Source: Amia ocellicauda
Taxonomy: Eukaryota; Chordata; Actinopteri; Amiiformes; Amiidae
NCBI RefSeq assembly: GCF_036373705.1
Contig: NC_089869.1
Span: forward strand, 11,667,676-11,731,675
Reading direction: 5' to 3'
Length of the DNA: 64,000 bases
The position numbers and the translations under genes are program-made. The notes under the pieces are model-generated. The model searched no databases. It had not been told where the DNA came from and was given only the letters and a program-made list of their open reading frames with translations. Shown here piece after piece: positions 1 through 9,449 of the stretch. How positions within the stretch are numbered: position 1 is the first letter of the stretch; the number at the start of each line of letters is the position of its first letter.

Positions 1-85
1 GGGGGTGGGGTTATGATATTTCAGTTTTATATTCTCATTATATATCTTTTTTACACACTACAAATGTTTTCCCCTTTACAGTGGT
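1..85 (+). mobile_element. Tc1-like element, 3' untranslated tail
   Basis: This stretch is identical to 51750-51834, which directly follows a decayed Tc1-like transposase C-terminus. The GGGGTTATGATATTTCAGTTTT text is the kind of AT-rich 3' tail found after the stop codon in fish Tc1 elements. No coding part remains here because the window starts inside it. Confidence 0.6.
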
Positions 86-262
86 GCATACATAAGTGGG
101 AGGGAAATCTTTAGCAGCTATCCAGGAGTGACAATGTCTGAGCTCAGAACAAGCAGAGTGAGTCTTAATGCACAAAGTATGCCTCGAAAGCATTACCAAC
201 CAAATGTTCTCGTCGATTTGTTGGGTAACGGTGCTAATCGGTCTTCTTGCATTTGATCTTAG

Positions 263-996
263 GTGGTGACAACGAGAAGAACGTGTTATGGATTGCCATG
301 GCTGGTACTCATCAAATCTGGGCTCTCTTCTTAGAGGATGGAAAACGTCCAAAAGGAAGGTAAGCAGAGGCACTCCTATATAGTTCATCCTACAACACAC
401 TCGGTATAACTCTTCAGGAATCAAGGCTCTTTTGTATGATTTGTAGCAGAACTCCAGATATTAAGAAGCTCTCCAACATTAAAACCATAAATGCTTTCAA
501 ACATTGACCGTCATACCAACTTAACTGCGTGCGTATTCTACAGTGTACAGAAATCTCTAATTCTAGCAGAATAAATCATATACGCTGTGGTCCAATGTTC
601 TGGGTTCAGGAAATTCAATACATGCATGATTCATGGATACAGGCCCAGGCTTCTTGAACAAGTGCCCCCCCATATCAAAAAATAACAACAATAATAAATA
701 ATATAGTATATAAATGTAAACACACAAATGGATCAAATGGAAAAATGTTTTTTGCTTGCCAGCGAGTCAAAAAAAGGGACCTGTGTCTGTTTTGCTGGAA
801 GTGGAAATGAAGAGAACAGGAACAACGCCTACCCTCACAAAGCCGGGTTTGCGCAGCCTTCAGGCCTGGCCCCCGCGCCCGAGGAGCCCTGGAACTGCGT
901 GTTCATCGCTGACAGCGAGATCTGCACCGTGCGCTCCGTCTCTCTGCAGGATGGGGCCGTGAAGCACCTGGTCAGAGGAGAGAGAGAGACCCCCTG
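263..996 (+). pseudogene. nhlrc2: NHLRC2 gene fragment: two exons (left copy)
   Basis: NHLRC2 is an NHL-repeat protein with a thioredoxin-like domain. Exon A (263-359) encodes [20 protein letters not shown]. It is preceded by TTTGATCTTAG and followed by GTAAGC. Exon B (763-996) follows TTTGCTTGCCAG and ends at GTAAAG. The A-B junction keeps frame (K-G-S-E-S-K-K-G-T). Exon B contains [24 protein letters not shown] and DGAVKHLV, which are hallmark NHL-repeat segments of NHLRC2. Near the exon end a GA run appears two bases too long compared with the expected GERDP, which would shift the frame. No further NHLRC2 exons are seen before or after. I therefore read this as a duplicated partial gene, probably non-functional, although the exons look little decayed. 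The family assignment is from memory of the human protein. Confidence 0.8.
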
Positions 997-1000
997 GTAA

Positions 1001-1481
1001 AGTTCTTGGCCTTAGATCTTCTCACCTGCACCTTATTCTCAATATTATTGTTTTTAAATGGTCCGTTTTTATGAAGTTATTTATTCTTGTTTTAGGTCAA
1101 ACAAGTATAATTGCATTTTTTATTCAGATGCCCTTTCTTTGGTGGCAATTGCAATGAAGTCATTTGTTCTTGAGAATCTAAATGTGATTTCAGATTTGTT
1201 GAAAGGCCCCGTCTACACTATTGTATTTTGTCTTCAAACCCACAAGAAAGCAGCGACGGCACAGACAACCACGTTATATTCCGGTTTTGCAAAGGCACCA
1301 CAAGTTTACAATGAATCTCAATTGGATGGCTGCCAAGCCCGCTTCATGCATGCAGAGAGACGTCTTCTCATGAATCAAGTCGCCAAGTTGCGTTCTGGAA
1401 TTCCTTCTAGGGGAATTTCTCTGAAATATCCAAAAAACACACAACAATTGTTTTGTTTAGAACACTTCACATTTGTCAAAC
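1001..1481. other. Unassigned sequence between NHLRC2 fragment and pseudogene
   Basis: A 146-codon plus-strand frame (1058-1498) spans this stretch, but I recognise no family, motif or splice context in it. The sequence may be intron of the NHLRC2 fragment. The same stretch recurs at 52750-53230. Confidence 0.4.
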
Positions 1482-2522
1482 TTAAACCTTTCGCATAATG
1501 CTGTGTTTCAAAGGAATCACCCGGGAGTTTTCAAATGTGTACGCTGGCAGAGGGCAAAAGTCCAGAAGATCATTGACATTTATGGACCGCATTACTTCAC
1601 TTTGCCCTTTCACAGCAAACAAGTGGAAATGTGGAAGGTACTCTGAAAGAAATACCTTCACAACCAAAAAGAGAGAGCTTTTCTCCTTAACCTTAGCCAA
1701 CACAATTTCTCCAAACTCAAGTGTCATCAAAGTCTGTCACTACAAACAATGTTCCTTTAAACTGAACATGCATGACCATTTTCGAATTTCACTCGGTAAA
1801 TCCGAACTGTCTTACAGCAGCAAGCACAGCATCACTGTACACAACACTGCTAAATGGAGTTCCTTCCCTAACTTGTAACTGCAGGAAAAAATGAGCCAAA
1901 GGAAAGATAAGCTTGAAAAACGTGATGCCTATCAGCAAGTGTTTTGCACACATTGTTCAAATTCAGACTGTCTGACACATCTCTTGAAGTAAGATCGTTT
2001 CCTTTCAAATCTCAATGTCCACAGTCTGATCAATGGGCCAAATTGAAGTATTAGCCATGAGTCATGTCGAAGGTATTGATGTTTGGGTCTTAACTTCATA
2101 TCAGGAAACAGTTCTTTTCTCGTTTCAAGATATTCCTGAATGATTTCATTTAAGTAGTCAACTTCTGATGCTGATATTGCTTGAGCACATATCAATTCCA
2201 CGATGTCTTTAAGTTGCAAAAACAGCTGCCATACATGGTCCTCAAAATCAGAGATTTTGTCACCTATAAGAACAGGCAAAAGTTTGAACAAACACCAGTT
2301 CTGCACTGCCTGACCACCCAGCTTACCACCTTTGGGATCAACTTCAGAAGGCATTGTATCGCAGTCATATCCAAGATATTTAAATTGAACAATGTGTCGA
2401 TTGAACAGTGAATAAGGAAACCATTTCTTTTTCTTAGTGAAGTACTTGATATACAAAGCAGTGTCAAAGGAAACAATTGCTTTAAAAAGGTTGTGACCTA
2501 AACATGGGGGCAATCCAGGCTG
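1482..2522 (-). pseudogene. Decayed transposon-associated protein, C-terminal half (left copy)
   Basis: On the minus strand a likely exon opens after a TCTGTCAG acceptor near 2523 and reads GLPPCLGHNLF, AVQNWCLFKLLPVLIGDKI and RPKHQYLRHD. I know this text from a large family of uncharacterised multi-copy fish proteins, probably transposon-derived, whose function I cannot name. The frame breaks at about 1975. The family-like text NNVCKTLADRHHVFQAYLS then continues one frame over, meets stops, and resumes at 1730-1482 with LEFGEIVLAKVKE, CPLPAY and VIPLKHSI. At least three disruptions make it non-coding today. The open frame upstream of 2522 reads through unrelated repeat sequence. Confidence 0.7.
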
Positions 2523-3110
2523 ACAGACCTTAAAGCAGGGTGTCAAAGATACGGCCCTCCAGCAGGTTTCATCCGGCCGAGATGATTTGGGTAAAAAAAA
2601 ACGTTTGCATAGAGTTATAATCAACTGTGTGCAATAAGCAAAGTAAGAGGTTTCTATGATATGATGCATTCATTAACACTACAAGCGCTGGTTGCAGACC
2701 GCGGTAAAGTCAGCTTGGCGTATCATAGTTTGATTGTTGACTCGCTCTCCCCGACATGAATGTGAATTCAATCAAAACCTATGATTTACTTGCGAATCAT
2801 TGAAAAAAATAAGTATCTCCAAAACCACAGCAGATACAGGGTTAAAATATACTATTATTTAAAAAAAAACAAGTGTGAATTGTTTCAAGTCTCTGATTTA
2901 CCTGTGCTTTTTATTTTTAAAATGGAATTACACATTATAATAATTGAATACGAATACTAAAGCAACAACATGTCCAATATATATATACACATTTAAAAAA
3001 ATAAAAAATAACAAAGCAGATACTAATGCAAAGTCATTATAGCGGAGGGAGATTCCATAACATAAAGACCATTACCGTTTACTAGGTTAAGGATATAACC
3101 TATCTATCCA

Positions 3111-3111
<1 letters not shown>
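2523..3111. other. Repeat remnant and AT-rich non-coding sequence
   Basis: At 2535-2590 the text GGTGTCAAAGATACGGCCC followed by CATCCGGCCGAGATGA is typical of an old interspersed repeat that I cannot name. The rest is AT-rich with no credible frame. It is repeated at 54272-54870. Confidence 0.4.

Positions 3112-3152
<41 letters not shown>
3110..3152 (+). repeat. TC/TA compound microsatellite
   Basis: A (TC)n run is followed by (TA)n. In the right copy (54860-54912) the same array is about ten bases longer, one of the few length differences between the two blocks. Confidence 0.9.
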
Positions 3153-3159
3153 CAGAGCA

Positions 3160-3543
3160 TACACCGATCAGCCATAACATGATGACCACTGACAGGTGAA
3201 GTGAATAACACTGATAATCTTGTTATCATGGCACCTGTCAGTGGGTGGGATATATTAGGCAGCAAGTGAACATTTTGTCCTCAAAGTTGATGTGTTAGAA
3301 GCAGGAAAAATGGGCAAGTGTGAGGATCTGAGCGGCTTTGACAAGGGCCACACTGTGATGGCTAGACGACTGGGTCAGAGCATCTCCAAACTGCAGCTCT
3401 TGTGGGCTGTTCCCGGTCTGCGGTGGTCAGTACCTGTCAAAAGTGTCCAAGGAAGGAAAAGCGGTGAACCGGCGACAGGGTCATGGGCGGCCAAGGCTCA
3501 CAATATTAGGCAGGAGGTCATAATGTTATGGTTCATCGGTGTA
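3160..3543 (+). mobile_element. Non-autonomous Tc1-like element, 384 bp (left copy)
   Basis: The ends are TACACCGATCAGCCATAACAT and, at the right, CATAATGTTATGGTTCATCGGTGTA. These are terminal inverted repeats with TA at both edges. The interior keeps the start of a Tc1 transposase: the text [20 protein letters not shown] corresponds to the N-terminal paired-like DNA-binding domain. The frame then jumps straight to the right terminus. The catalytic DDE part is deleted, so this copy could only move with transposase supplied from elsewhere. Confidence 0.88.
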
Positions 3544-4965
3544 TATATATACATGTATATATATAGTAAATACCTTGTACTGGACAAATGATTTTGTTTT
3601 GCTAGGGTTAAGCGATTACCTAATTTTACAAACTTTATAGTTTGATTTTTCTGAATGACACTCCTCTCCATCAGTGTCAGTGTCTCTCTGTCGTTTTGTT
3701 GCGGTTGTTCTGCTTTTTCCCTGTCTTGTCTGAAAAAAGCATATTCTATCAATCTATCTTTCTAATAATTCAATTCTAATGAAATCAATGTTTATTGACT
3801 GTACTTCGTGTACAATAATGATCAATTGAATACACATATGCAAGTTATTCTCATTATTCCGTCTCTTGGTGGCGGTTGTGCTTATTGCCGTGCATGTGTG
3901 AAAAATAAAGGCTTATTCTGTCGTATTCTGGTACTTTTATATGTTTATTTTGTCAAATGTACGTTGATTATTTAAATACACAAGCACAATTATTGTATTA
4001 TGTACTTGTAGAAAACCTATACACTCTTGTGTAAGTGTTAATAACGCACAGACAGCGCAGGCGCACACATGACGCTCATGTGCACATACATGACTGCGCA
4101 CAGAAACAGGAATCGTCAGCAAACCGTCAAACACATGCCTGCAGTGGCCATTCCGTCTAGAAATGACGGACGATTCCCTGCCGTTTACCTTTGGCATAAG
4201 CAGCGCAGACTGTCAGGGTGAAAACGTGCCTGTTTTTGTCGCAAACCCTGCATGCTGCGCAATGCGGGCCTTGTTTTAAGCGCAGCGCATATTCAACGTC
4301 ACGGAGCCGCTCTCTGTAAAACGGCAGCGTGTCGGCGGCTCACACTCGACCAACCGGCTCCAACCGGCGGACTGATGTCACATTGAGTTATGATGACACT
4401 GATTAGCACATTTCAAAGACATATATTCACAAACCGCCAGCACTTTCACGACCTTGAAAACAACCCCGAAACTGTGTGGATGAAGGTAAAACTAGTAGAC
4501 AAATGACTTCACAGCCTTTTCAATATTGACTTAAAACACCCAAGTGTTTCTTCCTAATTGCAAAATGTAGTATTTTCAGCTCACTCACCGATATAGGATT
4601 CAGCCTTTGATGTTTAATTACGTTTTCTTTATCCTCTTACTTTTAAAAGAAATCTTGGTTATTCGTGGTGACTTTTTTCTCTCCACACAAAACGTACACT
4701 AAAGAAACAGCATCTTTCCATTCCCTTGCAAAGCCTTGGCGCCAGACTGAGCATCATCTGATTGGCCAAAAAACCCGCCAAACACTGAGTATCAATACAA
4801 TTATATATACATTTGGAGACGGTTTAAATATGATTTTTATTCAGATATTACATGCAAAATCCGATTTTGGCCTCGAAAATAAAAAGCAAATTATATTACA
4901 AAAACTTTTATTTCCCAGGTTCATCAGAGCTAACTTTTTTTCTCCCCTATTATGATTATTATAAA
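3544..4965. other. Non-coding, no gene recognised
   Basis: This is AT-rich sequence with short frames only. A GC-richer patch at about 4020-4380 has scattered CpG but no recognisable promoter elements or coding similarity. The part from 3898 on is unique to the left copy up to the palindrome at 4966. Confidence 0.5.
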
Positions 4966-5039
4966 TGTTAAACTACTGTCAATTAAATGGGACAATTAAC
5001 AATTGTTAATGTTCCAATTTAATTGACAGTAGTTTAACA
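4966..5039 (+). repeat. 74-bp near-perfect palindrome
   Basis: The left arm TGTTAAACTACTGTCAATT... is mirrored by the right arm ...AATTGACAGTAGTTTAACA around the centre TTAACAATTGTTAA (centre between 5002 and 5003), with only a few mismatches. It would form a long hairpin or cruciform. The left end of the middle copy (30747) falls at this centre: only the right arm is present there. Confidence 0.93.
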
Positions 5040-7318
5040 CTATTCTTTTTAAAAGTTCAATCATTTAACTTCATTATTTCATTTCCTCAATTGCTTTAGA
5101 AAAATATCCGCATTATAACATTACACAAATACCAATCCAGAACACAATGCAACATTGATTTTCAAACTAAAAGACATGTATTTACAGCAGTCGGCAGAAT
5201 TTACAGAGAAGTGCAGCGACTCTCACTGTCCCCCCTGTTGAACTTTGAACTCTTGCAGCAGCTTCCCCAGATGTTGACCATCATGGAGTTTGACAGTGAA
5301 AGAAGCTGTTCACGTTATTACCCCATTATTTTGGAAAAAAGACTGATCTGTGTGAAAATATGTATCAGGGTTTTATAGTTTTTATGCAGATTCTCTTCAT
5401 CATTTTGAAAGCAGTTTCACTGTTGTTGAAGATGTAAGATCACTGTTAGTATATGACCAGGTCACAGCTATGCAGGCTTGTGATACAGTTATCAAGCTAC
5501 GCTTTGCCAGAGGTGGGTTTCTGTCTGGTATTACAGGGGAATTACATTGTTTTTTGTTGTTGCGTATTTCTCTGTGTTGCCATAACTGTTTAAGTTAAGA
5601 CTGACCTGCAACATGAATAAATCAATAAATCAATAATAATGGGCATAAACAGCTTTGACAACACAGAGAAGCATGCAACACAATACAGATCATTCAGTGG
5701 CACTTTATGAGAGCGTACAGTTTCACAGGAGGTGATGAGCATTAATAATTAGAACTACAAAATGAAGACTTGCTGAATGTTAATAACAGTCCAGATTGGA
5801 GCTAATCCCACCACCCGTGTGTGTGCTCGTATTTGAGTTAAATGTGTTGATTCTTGTATCAGACAGGTAATTCAGCTGTAACATCAGGTTTAAGGACACA
5901 TCAACTGTAACACATCCATTGTAAACTGTTTTATAGTCTACAGCTATATACACATAATATTTCAACATTAGATTTTAAAATAATTTCTCCACTTTAATTG
6001 TATGCTGAATAAACCTTCAAATTGTAACACTTTTAAATGTGTTACAGTCCTTAACCGTTTATTTACAGTGGTTTAACATTCAAGTAAAAAAAAAACGTTT
6101 TCAACATGAATTATCATCGTTTACGGAAAGTCTGTAATATGTGTTTACAGTTGTGAACACTGATTATACGGTAGTTTGTCATTAAAGAATGAGAAACATA
6201 TTGCAACCTTCATTATTACAGTTAATTCACATTGAAAACTACGGACATGTGTCCAGTGTAGCCTGTCTGTTCAGATAGTGTCTGAGCGGCAGGATGCTCA
6301 GGCGCAATTGAGCGCACAGTTTGCACACTTGTGTCCACGTTGTCACAGCGCTGCCAGGCCGCTGCTTTGTCACCGACCATCCTGCGACCTTGCACAGCGT
6401 CCTATACAGCCCACAGCACGAAAAGCATCTCAAACACAAGATCTGGACACACAGAAAAGTGTTCCCTCCAACATGTTTCCCTCATGTGGAAGGAGATGGG
6501 GGTTTAAATGACATGCTCTTTAGCATGTAGCAACAGCAAATGCACAGCCACACAATGTGCTCGCAGTCTGAGCCTTCAGCCCATGACTCAGTTCAGATTG
6601 AGAAAATCCCATTGCGCATGCGTTTGGACCTCTATCTGCTTCTGTTTCAAATGCTGAACAAAGAGACACAGATTTAGTTTGCAAGTCTCCCAACTGCTAT
6701 ATGTTTGCATTACATATATAATTGTATATCGGAATGCAAAACACACAGCCGGTGTCGTCTCATTGCTTTCATGGAAACACGCTGCGGTTCACTTCATATG
6801 GTTTCATGCCTAATTCGGATTAGTCCCTACGCGTCGCGCTCAGTTTCACAGCGCATTGACAGCTGATGAGCGCAGCGCTGTCACTGCAGTCAGACACTGT
6901 GTTCACACTGCAGACTCGACCAATACAGTCACTGAAGACAAGTGTGCGCTGCTTCACTAGCACTCACTCGCCTCTGCGTTTCTCTGTGCACATGTGAGCG
7001 ACATTCACCAGTGCATGTGCGCACATATGGCTGATAGACGTGACAGAGAGTGAAATGAATACAGTCCAGTCGTCTGAGCTATACTGTCGGTGCCGGTATT
7101 TTATTTTGCGTGGCTTGAGATGCGTCACTCATGACGCGTTTCTCCGCCCAGGGCCGCTGCGCTCATATTGACAGACAGGCCGCATCGAACACTTTAAAAC
7201 ACGGGTGCAAGTTTACACCGGCCCAGCAGCGTCACATATTAGTTGAGGCGGCCCTGGGCCAGATGCGTCCTTTCCCCGAGACAGCGGAGGAGATCCGCGA
7301 GCGAACTGTGCCCCACAC
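5040..7318. other. Kinase 5' flank, non-coding, copy 1
   Basis: The AT-rich part (5040-6200) gives way to a CpG-richer stretch from about 6240. Short frames here, such as 6278-6511, recur in all three copies because the DNA is duplicated, and they have no recognised similarity. Visible motifs are an NRF1-like GCGCATGCGT at 6614-6623 and an inverted repeat GCGTCA-CTCA-TGACGC at 7122-7137 made of two CRE/AP-1-type half-sites. Equivalent stretches are 30751-33064 and 55659-57446. Confidence 0.5.
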
Positions 7319-7373
7319 GTCACCATGGCGACGTGAACGCTATGACGTCACACTGGGTCCCGATACATAAATA
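7319..7373 (+). promoter_or_regulatory. Core promoter of kinase copy 1: X-box, CRE, TATA
   Basis: GTCACCATGGCGAC at 7319-7332 matches the RFX X-box consensus. A perfect palindromic CRE, TGACGTCA, lies at 7343-7350. CATAAATA at 7366-7373 is a TATA-like box 15 bp further on. A transcript would start near 7395-7405, leaving about 80 nt of leader before the ATG at 7480. This puts the TTG-initiated extension at 7381 outside the likely coding region. CRE-TATA and X-box promoters are known from genes driven by CREM and RFX2 in spermatids; that use here is inference. Confidence 0.65.
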
Positions 7374-7479
7374 GCGCTGCTTGAGCCGAAGCATTCAGAT
7401 CCTGAGCTCACCTGACAGAGTTGACGACCCACGACACGCCTTAGCGACCCGCCTGTTCTTGGACCATCTACCAGAGAAA

Positions 7480-8832
7480 ATGTTTTTTCAGGGGAGAATC
7501 CTGCCGCTAGTTTTTCCAGCAGCGCTGGTGCTTATGGGCTGGTATTGGTATAAGTCGCGCAAGAACAAGCCCGACCCCAGTACCGACACGGAGGAATGTG
7601 CTGGAGAGCAGCTGCAAAAAACACACAGCCCAGCGGCGGAGGAGGAGTTTGAATATCTGGAAGAAAATGAACATCGGGAGGTCGAGTTTGAACGTCTGCA
7701 GAAGGAGGAGAATGAACACCTGGAGATGCAGGAGTTTGAGCAGCTGGAGAAGGAGATTGAAGACCTGGAGGAGTTTGAAGATCTGGAGAAGCGTCTCGAA
7801 GATGGTCTAGACCTCGATCTCCCACAGCCAGATGTGACGGGGCAATTTTATTGTTGTCTGGAGGATTTCAAATGTGTCGCTGTTCTAGGGCGCGGCGCAT
7901 TTGGAAAGGTGCTGCTTGCCGAGTCGAGAAGAACGACCCAAAGATTTGCCCTCAAGGCCATTCAAAAAAGAGGGGCTGTTGACAGTCAAGATGTTGCAAG
8001 CCTCATGTGTGAGAGGAGCGTCTTGCAGACTGTGAGCAGCGTGCACCACCCTTTCTTGGTGAACTTCTACGGCTCCTTCCAGACTGAGGAGCACTTGGTC
8101 TTCATCATGGAGTACGTCGCAGGGGGAGACCTCACGCTGGACGGAGAAGCGATCTCAGAGCCCCGGGCTGTATTCAGTGCTGCTTGTGTGGTGTTGGGGG
8201 TGGATTTCCTGCACAGGCACAATATCGCACACAGGGATCTGAAGCTGCCCAACCTGCTGATGGACAGACGAGGCTTCGTGAAGATTGCGGACTTTGGTCT
8301 GTGCAAGGAAAATATGGGTGTAAGTGACCGGACGAGTTCGTTCTGCGGGACTCCTGACTTCCTTGCTCCAGAAGTCCTGTCGGAGGAGTCCTACACCCGT
8401 GCAGTTGATTGGTGGGCACTGGGGGTCCTGCTCTTTGAGATGATGGTGGGCGATTGTCCTTTTACCGGAGCCAATGAGCGGGATCTGTACGAGAGTATCG
8501 TGAATGATCCAGTGCCATTCCCCCAGCACCTGTCAAACGAAGCAGTCTCCGTCATGACAAGGCTGATGAGCAAGAATCCTGCTTGGCGGCTCGGGGCCGG
8601 AGAGCGAGGCGCCCAAGACGTGATGCAGCACGCCTTCTTCAGGAGCGTGGACTGGCCTGGGCTGGAGGCACAGAGGGTAACGCCTCCATTTGTGCCCACC
8701 GTCAGAGAGCACAAGGATGTGGGTGATGATTTAACATCTGAAGCCCCAGTCCTCAGTCATGGCTCCAGGGTCCTCAGCCCGGAGGAGCAGGACTTGTTCC
8801 AGGAGTTTGACTTCGTCGCGGACCGGTATTAA
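7480..8832 (+). CDS. Membrane-anchored PKN-like serine/threonine kinase, copy 1
   Basis: The protein has 450 residues in one exon. Residues 7-24 form a hydrophobic segment followed by KSRKNK, so it is probably a signal anchor leaving the kinase in the cytosol. Residues 55-112 are acidic and coiled-coil-like, with EFExLE-type hexads at 56, 69, 85, 92 and 98. The kinase domain has the glycine loop GRGAFGKV (137-144), Lys159, Glu178, HRDLKLPN (251-258), DFG (271-273) and APE (296-298), so it should be active. Closest family by eye is PKN/PRK: SEPRAVF.AACVVLG, KIADFGLCKE.MG..DRTS, YTRAVDWW.LGVL and a hydrophobic motif FxxFDF (440-445). The PKN HR1 and C2 regions are absent. The activation-loop threonine is Ser287, and the turn-motif prolines are replaced (SHG at 426-428). 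The ATG at 7480 is chosen because an in-frame TAG lies at 7372 and a TATA box overlaps that stop. One exon suggests retrogene origin. Confidence 0.88.
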   Translation: MFFQGRILPLVFPAALVLMGWYWYKSRKNKPDPSTDTEECAGEQLQKTHSPAAEEEFEYLEENEHREVEFERLQKEENEHLEMQEFEQLEKEIEDLEEFEDLEKRLEDGLDLDLPQPDVTGQFYCCLEDFKCVAVLGRGAFGKVLLAESRRTTQRFALKAIQKRGAVDSQDVASLMCERSVLQTVSSVHHPFLVNFYGSFQTEEHLVFIMEYVAGGDLTLDGEAISEPRAVFSAACVVLGVDFLHRHNIAHRDLKLPNLLMDRRGFVKIADFGLCKENMGVSDRTSSFCGTPDFLAPEVLSEESYTRAVDWWALGVLLFEMMVGDCPFTGANERDLYESIVNDPVPFPQHLSNEAVSVMTRLMSKNPAWRLGAGERGAQDVMQHAFFRSVDWPGLEAQRVTPPFVPTVREHKDVGDDLTSEAPVLSHGSRVLSPEEQDLFQEFDFVADRY

Positions 8833-9449
8833 ATGCCACTGGAGAGATGCCAACACTGGAACAAAGAATGATGACGCCACCCCAGACAGCCCCATCCCGA
8901 CTCCAGGACACAGCCTTCTCAGAGGGACCTCGTCTCCGCCAGCACTGGAAGAAGTTTTTGGCTGTGGAGGAGAGCACCAATAAGAAAACACATGTGGACC
9001 ATCAAACAATTAGAGAAAGATATCAAACAAGATAATTGACTTTAAAAAATTGGAAGTTGAATAAAGTTAAGGCAACCAGCTGCACAGTATAGTCAACTTT
9101 TGGGCACAATGTTGGATAAACTAGAATTAATGATTGCTTCCATCAAGATTTCTTGCCCAGCAAATGCAATGAGTAATTTCATTTCTAAGTTGAATTAACA
9201 TGAGATTAAACATTGCATGGACTTAAAGGTTTATATTACGAGGACTTGAATTCCTGGGTTGTCTTAACACAATTTTTTAAACATTGCATTGATTTTAAGT
9301 ATGTGTGAATAGAACTTGTACAAACAAGCTGAGTTTACTTAGAAAGGCTGTGCAGCTGGTTGCCTTAATATTGTGAGCTGATGCAATTTTGTTATCTTCT
9401 CACTTTATTGCATTAAGGACAGAAGACTTTCTTGCTCACTTCCAATAAA
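8833..9449 (+). promoter_or_regulatory. 3' UTR and polyadenylation signals, kinase copy 1
   Basis: AATAAA occurs at 9060-9065, about 230 bases after the stop, and again at 9444-9449. The first is kept in copy 3 (59188-59193) but reads AATACA in copy 2 (34806-34811). The second is kept in all three copies (35074-35079 in copy 2). Confidence 0.5.

Noticed and set aside
6278..6511. 77-codon frame in the kinase 5' flank, present three times
   Set aside because: No splice context or family; its repetition follows from the duplication, and several frames overlap on both strands.
7131..7370. 79-codon open frame just upstream of each kinase gene
   Set aside because: It contains the X-box, CRE and most of the TATA box, has no recognisable similarity, and recurs only because the block is duplicated.
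7381..7479. 33-codon N-terminal extension of the kinase from a TTG
   Set aside because: It begins 8 bases after the TATA-like box and with a non-ATG codon, so it is most likely leader.
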